Source: Megasphaera sp. AM44-1BH (GTDB lineage Bacteria; Bacillota; Negativicutes; Veillonellales; Megasphaeraceae). From it: a stretch of 64,000 bases of DNA. Under the pieces are notes generated by a model, which saw only the letters and a list, made by a program, of their open reading frames with translations, searched no databases and had not been told where the DNA came from. A program made the position numbers and the translations under genes. Positions within the stretch are counted from its first letter, which is position 1. Each line of letters begins with the position of its first letter. The DNA is taken from contig NZ_QSFA01000004.1 of the NCBI RefSeq assembly GCF_003467125.1, positions 1 through 64,000 of the forward strand, given 5' to 3'. Of the stretch, positions 61,497 through 64,000 are shown piece by piece.

Positions 61497-62840
61497 ATGA
61501 ATAAAAACTGGAAACGCTGGATAGCTCTGGGATTGACTATATCCTGTCTGGGAAGTGCCGCTGTGATGGCTGAAGGAGTACAGACTAAATCGTATATTGT
61601 ACACGCTGATTCTTATCAGCTGCCGTATAAAGGCAATGAAAAGGCATTTAATCATCACATCAACCCCGGGTACGGCTCAGCGCTGGCCTTGAAAGATATC
61701 AAAGCCGATGGAACCATCGAATTTTATGCGATTACGGACCGGGGACCCAATGGAGACATTCCGACTTACGTTAAAAATGGTAAAAAGGTAAGTGGAAAAT
61801 TCTTCCCGACTCCTGATTTTGCTCCGTCCATCGGGGTTATTACCGTACGCCCGGGACAGCATCGGGCTGACGTAACGGAATCTATCCCGCTGAAAGTACA
61901 GGGAAAAGCAATTACAGGAAAACCTGTACCGAAAGGAATGACTGGTTCTACAAAAGAAATTGCTCTCAATTTTAAAATGAAAGACCTGGGAACGGATGTC
62001 AATGGTCTGGATACAGAAGGACTGGCTGTCGATAAGGACGGTAATTTCTGGATCAGCGACGAATATGGCCCCTTTATCGTAAAAGCAGATAAAAACGGCA
62101 ATATTGTAGAAAAATTTGCTCCCGGTGCCGGACTTCCCAGCATTCTTGCCAGCCGTGTTCCCAATAGAGGCAGTGAAGGCCTCACCATCGATGAACGGGG
62201 TCATATCTTTGCCCTTATCCAGAGTCCGCTGAATGTCGATGGCAAAACAGCCAAAACGTCAAAATATACGCGTATTGTCGAACTCGACCCGGTAACCAAA
62301 GAAACGAAGATGTACGCTTATCCCGTTGACACGGGCTATAAAAATACAGGTGCAGCTAAACTGGGCGATATCACGTCCATCGGTCATGGCCAGTTCCTCA
62401 TGATCGAACAGGGAAAACAACACGGTGTCATGCAAAACCTGGTCTATAAAGTAGACCTCAATGGCGCTACGCCAGTCGCAAACAATGGCAATTTGGAATA
62501 CGGACGTCTTGATGGAAAATTGGTACCGGCAAAAAAAGAACTCGTCCTGGACCTGCGCGCCAACGGCTGGAATATTGAAAAAGCTGAAGGCCTGGCATTA
62601 TTACCGGACCGCAGAACCATAGCCGTCGTAAACGACAACGACTTTGGAATGGATATAGCCGTACAGGATGCCAAAGCCCCGTCAGCCGACGTATCCGATT
62701 ATACTTATGACAGTGATAAAAAAGTCATGATATACAATAAAGACAAATCTGTCCATAAAGTAAAACTCAGCCTTAAGAAAAATGCACCATCTGAACAAGA
62801 AAGCCAAATCTGGTTCTTCACATTGCCAAAAGCATTGTAA
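61497..62840 (+). CDS. Exported phytase-like / esterase-like beta-propeller protein
   Basis: The 447-residue protein has a signal peptide (NWKRWIALGLTISCLGSAAVMA, cleavage about residue 25). The mature domain is of the 'esterase-like activity of phytase' type: HINPGYGSALALKDIKADGTIEFYAITDRGPNGD near the start, DTEGLAVDKDGNFWISDEYGPFIVKADKNGNIV and SEGLTIDERGHIFALIQSPL, then GKLVPAKKEL, EGLALLPD and NDNDFGM. Such proteins form periplasmic propellers; the real substrate is unknown. Strong AGGAGGTG site. Confidence 0.85.
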   Translation: MNKNWKRWIALGLTISCLGSAAVMAEGVQTKSYIVHADSYQLPYKGNEKAFNHHINPGYGSALALKDIKADGTIEFYAITDRGPNGDIPTYVKNGKKVSGKFFPTPDFAPSIGVITVRPGQHRADVTESIPLKVQGKAITGKPVPKGMTGSTKEIALNFKMKDLGTDVNGLDTEGLAVDKDGNFWISDEYGPFIVKADKNGNIVEKFAPGAGLPSILASRVPNRGSEGLTIDERGHIFALIQSPLNVDGKTAKTSKYTRIVELDPVTKETKMYAYPVDTGYKNTGAAKLGDITSIGHGQFLMIEQGKQHGVMQNLVYKVDLNGATPVANNGNLEYGRLDGKLVPAKKELVLDLRANGWNIEKAEGLALLPDRRTIAVVNDNDFGMDIAVQDAKAPSADVSDYTYDSDKKVMIYNKDKSVHKVKLSLKKNAPSEQESQIWFFTLPKAL

Positions 62841-62864
62841 GACAATAGACTGCACACATCCATA

Positions 62865-62918
62865 GCAAATCCGCCACGTATAAGCCAGAACCCCCTTATA
62901 TGTGGCGGATTTGCTTTT
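62865..62918 (+). terminator. Terminator after the phytase-like gene
   Basis: GCAAATCCGCCAC at 62865-62877 pairs with GTGGCGGATTTGC at 62902-62914; the next bases are TTTT. Confidence 0.85.
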
Positions 62919-62929
62919 GGAGAAGTGCA

Positions 62930-62964
62930 ATTACTTCCGATAACCTTAATTTATCGGAAGTAAT
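62930..62964. repeat. 14-bp perfect inverted repeat with 7-base centre
   Basis: ATTACTTCCGATAA at 62930-62943 is reverse-complemented at 62951-62964. Part of the arm recurs as TTCCGGAAGTAC just after. It lies beside a decayed toxin-antitoxin locus; a protein-binding or recombination site is possible. Confidence 0.55.
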
Positions 62965-63060
62965 ATATAAGTAAATTCCGGAAGTACTTTTAAGGTCTTA
63001 TAAACCGCTTATTTATGCCAACTATCAGGTATTACTGTACATTGGTAATACTCTTCAACG

Positions 63061-63303
63061 TTAGTTAAATCTCTTAAATTTGTATCTCATAGTGGGAAGT
63101 TTTGTGGGAAAGCTGACAAAATATCGGCCCAGACGAATGGAAGTGTCTGCCGTGATTTCACGTCTGTCATGTAAGATGTCCTGGATCCTTGACACCGGAA
63201 CATGTAGTTCTTTGGCCAGCTGATATGCAGAAATCCCCAATGGTTTCATAAATTCTTCCCATAAAATTTCACTGATTCTGGGTGTTTCGATATTTCTTGT
63301 CAT
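63061..63303 (-). pseudogene. higA: HigA-type antitoxin, C-terminus apparently frameshifted
   Basis: The N-terminal 58 residues match the HigA/VapI antitoxin helix-turn-helix (PRISEILWEEFMKPLGISAYQLAKELHVPVSRIQDILHDRREITADTSIRLGRYF). After GRYF the tail changes to an unrelated short end, where family members normally continue xSxxFWxxLQxxYDL. A different frame from that point reads LSAFPQNFPL, a stop, then DTNLRDL, as expected from a frameshift and a nonsense change near 63115-63120. The start follows AAGGAGATG. Confidence 0.6.
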
Positions 63304-63316
63304 ACTATGCATCTCC

Positions 63317-63391
63317 TTAATGATAATCTGTAATTTCTACGTTAAAAAAGTCTCTTCCCTGAACAGTGAAACAAATACGATGATGGATGAA
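63317..63391 (-). pseudogene. higB: Remnant of HigB toxin C-terminus
   Basis: The last 24 codons before the stop read FIHHRICFTVQGRDFFNVEITDYH. This matches the HigB end (xYRICFxWxxGDAYDVEIVDYH). Nothing like the HigB N-terminal part precedes it: the frame runs into an AT-rich stretch carrying the ferritin promoter. The spacing of 13 bases to higA is the normal higBA layout. Confidence 0.6.
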
Positions 63392-63440
63392 TGTGAATGA
63401 TAGAAAATATAGAATAATCAAAAAATCAAACATAATACGC

Positions 63441-63470
63441 TTACCATTTGTACTACGTACGTGATATAAT
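63441..63470 (+). promoter_or_regulatory. Ferritin promoter
   Basis: TTACCA at 63441-63446, an 18-base spacer containing the palindrome GTACGTAC, and TATAAT at 63465-63470. Confidence 0.5.
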
Positions 63471-63521
63471 ACCTGTATACAGCAAGTTATTGTGATGCCC
63501 ACGAAGGAGGGTGTGTTTAGG

Positions 63522-64000
63522 ATGTTAGCAAAAAAAGTTGCCAAATTGATTAATGATCAGGTTACATTAGAATTTTACTCTGCTTATCTCTATCTGGACT
63601 TTGCAAATTATTATATTGACGAAGGACTCGACGGCTTTGCTCATTGGTTCGAAATCCAGGCCCAGGAAGAACGTGACCATGCGATGCTCATGCGTACATA
63701 TCTGCAAAATAATGATGTCCGCGTCGTCTTTGGCACGATAGACAAACCGGATCAGGAATACAAGGATTTGAAGGCTCCTCTTAAGGCTGCGTTGGAACAT
63801 GAACAGTTTATCACCGGCTGCATTAATAAGATTTATGGAGCTGCCTCTGATGAAAAGGATTATCGTACCATGGAATGCTTCAACTGGTTTGTCAAAGAAC
63901 AAGGTGAAGAAGAAAAAAATGTCGGCGATTTGATTAAAAAATTCAAATTATTTGGCAGTGACCCGAAAGGTCTCTATGCGTTGAATCAGGAACTGCTTGC
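63522..64000 (+). CDS. ftnA: Ferritin, non-heme (partial, runs off the window)
   Basis: The first 159 residues are present, open at the right edge; the family is about 165-175 long. KLINDQVTLEFYSAYLYLDFANYYIDEGLDGFAHWFEIQAQEERDHAMLMRTYL has the ferroxidase-centre Glu17-like and the E-x2-H residues, with a second four-helix half including NWFVKEQGEEEKNVGDL. It stores iron and limits oxidative damage. The ATG lies eight bases after GAAGGAGGG. Confidence 0.93.
   Translation, partial: MLAKKVAKLINDQVTLEFYSAYLYLDFANYYIDEGLDGFAHWFEIQAQEERDHAMLMRTYLQNNDVRVVFGTIDKPDQEYKDLKAPLKAALEHEQFITGCINKIYGAASDEKDYRTMECFNWFVKEQGEEEKNVGDLIKKFKLFGSDPKGLYALNQELL

Noticed and set aside
62930..62964. dif-type chromosome-dimer resolution site
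   Set aside because: The arms and centre do not resemble the Firmicute dif consensus; only the palindromic layout is shared.
1..64000. CRISPR array, tRNA or rRNA genes
   Set aside because: No regularly spaced direct repeats and no tRNA- or rRNA-like sequence were recognised by eye; short or diverged tRNAs could have been missed.

Overview
The window looks like chromosome from an anaerobic, outer-membrane-bearing Firmicute of the Negativicutes, most like Veillonellales/Megasphaera. Firmicute-type informational genes and controls (a T-box before glyQ-glyS, obg-yhbY-proBA-nadD-yqeK-rsfS, pcrA-ligA, a CBS-type family II pyrophosphatase) sit beside diderm envelope machinery (ExbB/ExbD and a TonB-dependent receptor). 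This assignment is inferred from gene content, not from a search.

Layout. 1-1910 is AT-rich and looks foreign or decayed: a protein resembling the N-terminal part of a restriction-nuclease family, a phage-type S24 repressor, and about 730 bases with inverted repeats but no convincing gene. 2077-5218 holds leucyl aminopeptidase, a PHP phosphoesterase and an unusual P-loop/Asp23 fusion. 5215-21364 is a cobalamin superoperon: promoter, cobalamin riboswitch and terminator, then exbB-exbD, a TonB/receptor fusion, btuF-btuC-btuD, cbiD-L-F-G-H-J-ET-A-C and an MFS transporter. 21489-24639 has a nitroreductase and a LysR gene divergent from a two-gene chromate-type transporter plus tatA. 24798-29798 has a candidate small RNA locus, then a fused MetH-reactivation/RACo-like protein and a short MetH with no reactivation domain. 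29931-33627 carries exported proteins, an M50 protease, HtpX and a catalytically degenerate dehydroquinase-like protein. 33878-41456 is the obg to cvfB housekeeping cluster. 41719-43599 is a DUF3311/sodium-solute symporter pair behind a structured leader. 43618-53737 holds glyQS, an exported protein, rplS, pyrophosphatase, pcrA and ligA. 53920-62840 has a MerR regulator, a small XRE regulator, a ferredoxin, purine permease plus adenine deaminase, an SDR, a 14-TM MFS pump and a phytase-like exported protein. The right edge has a decayed higBA module and the start of a ferritin gene.

Cobalamin is the unifying theme: uptake, most of the anaerobic corrin-ring pathway, and a B12-dependent methionine synthase with a dedicated reactivase. 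Two proteins stand out. In the 769-residue receptor, a TonB-like inner-membrane helix is joined covalently to a receptor plug and barrel, and neither the TonB C-terminal domain nor a TonB box can be seen. In the 722-residue protein next to metH, a MetH-type reactivation domain is joined to a 2Fe-2S/ASKHA corrinoid-activation module. No tRNA, rRNA, CRISPR array or complete insertion sequence was recognised.
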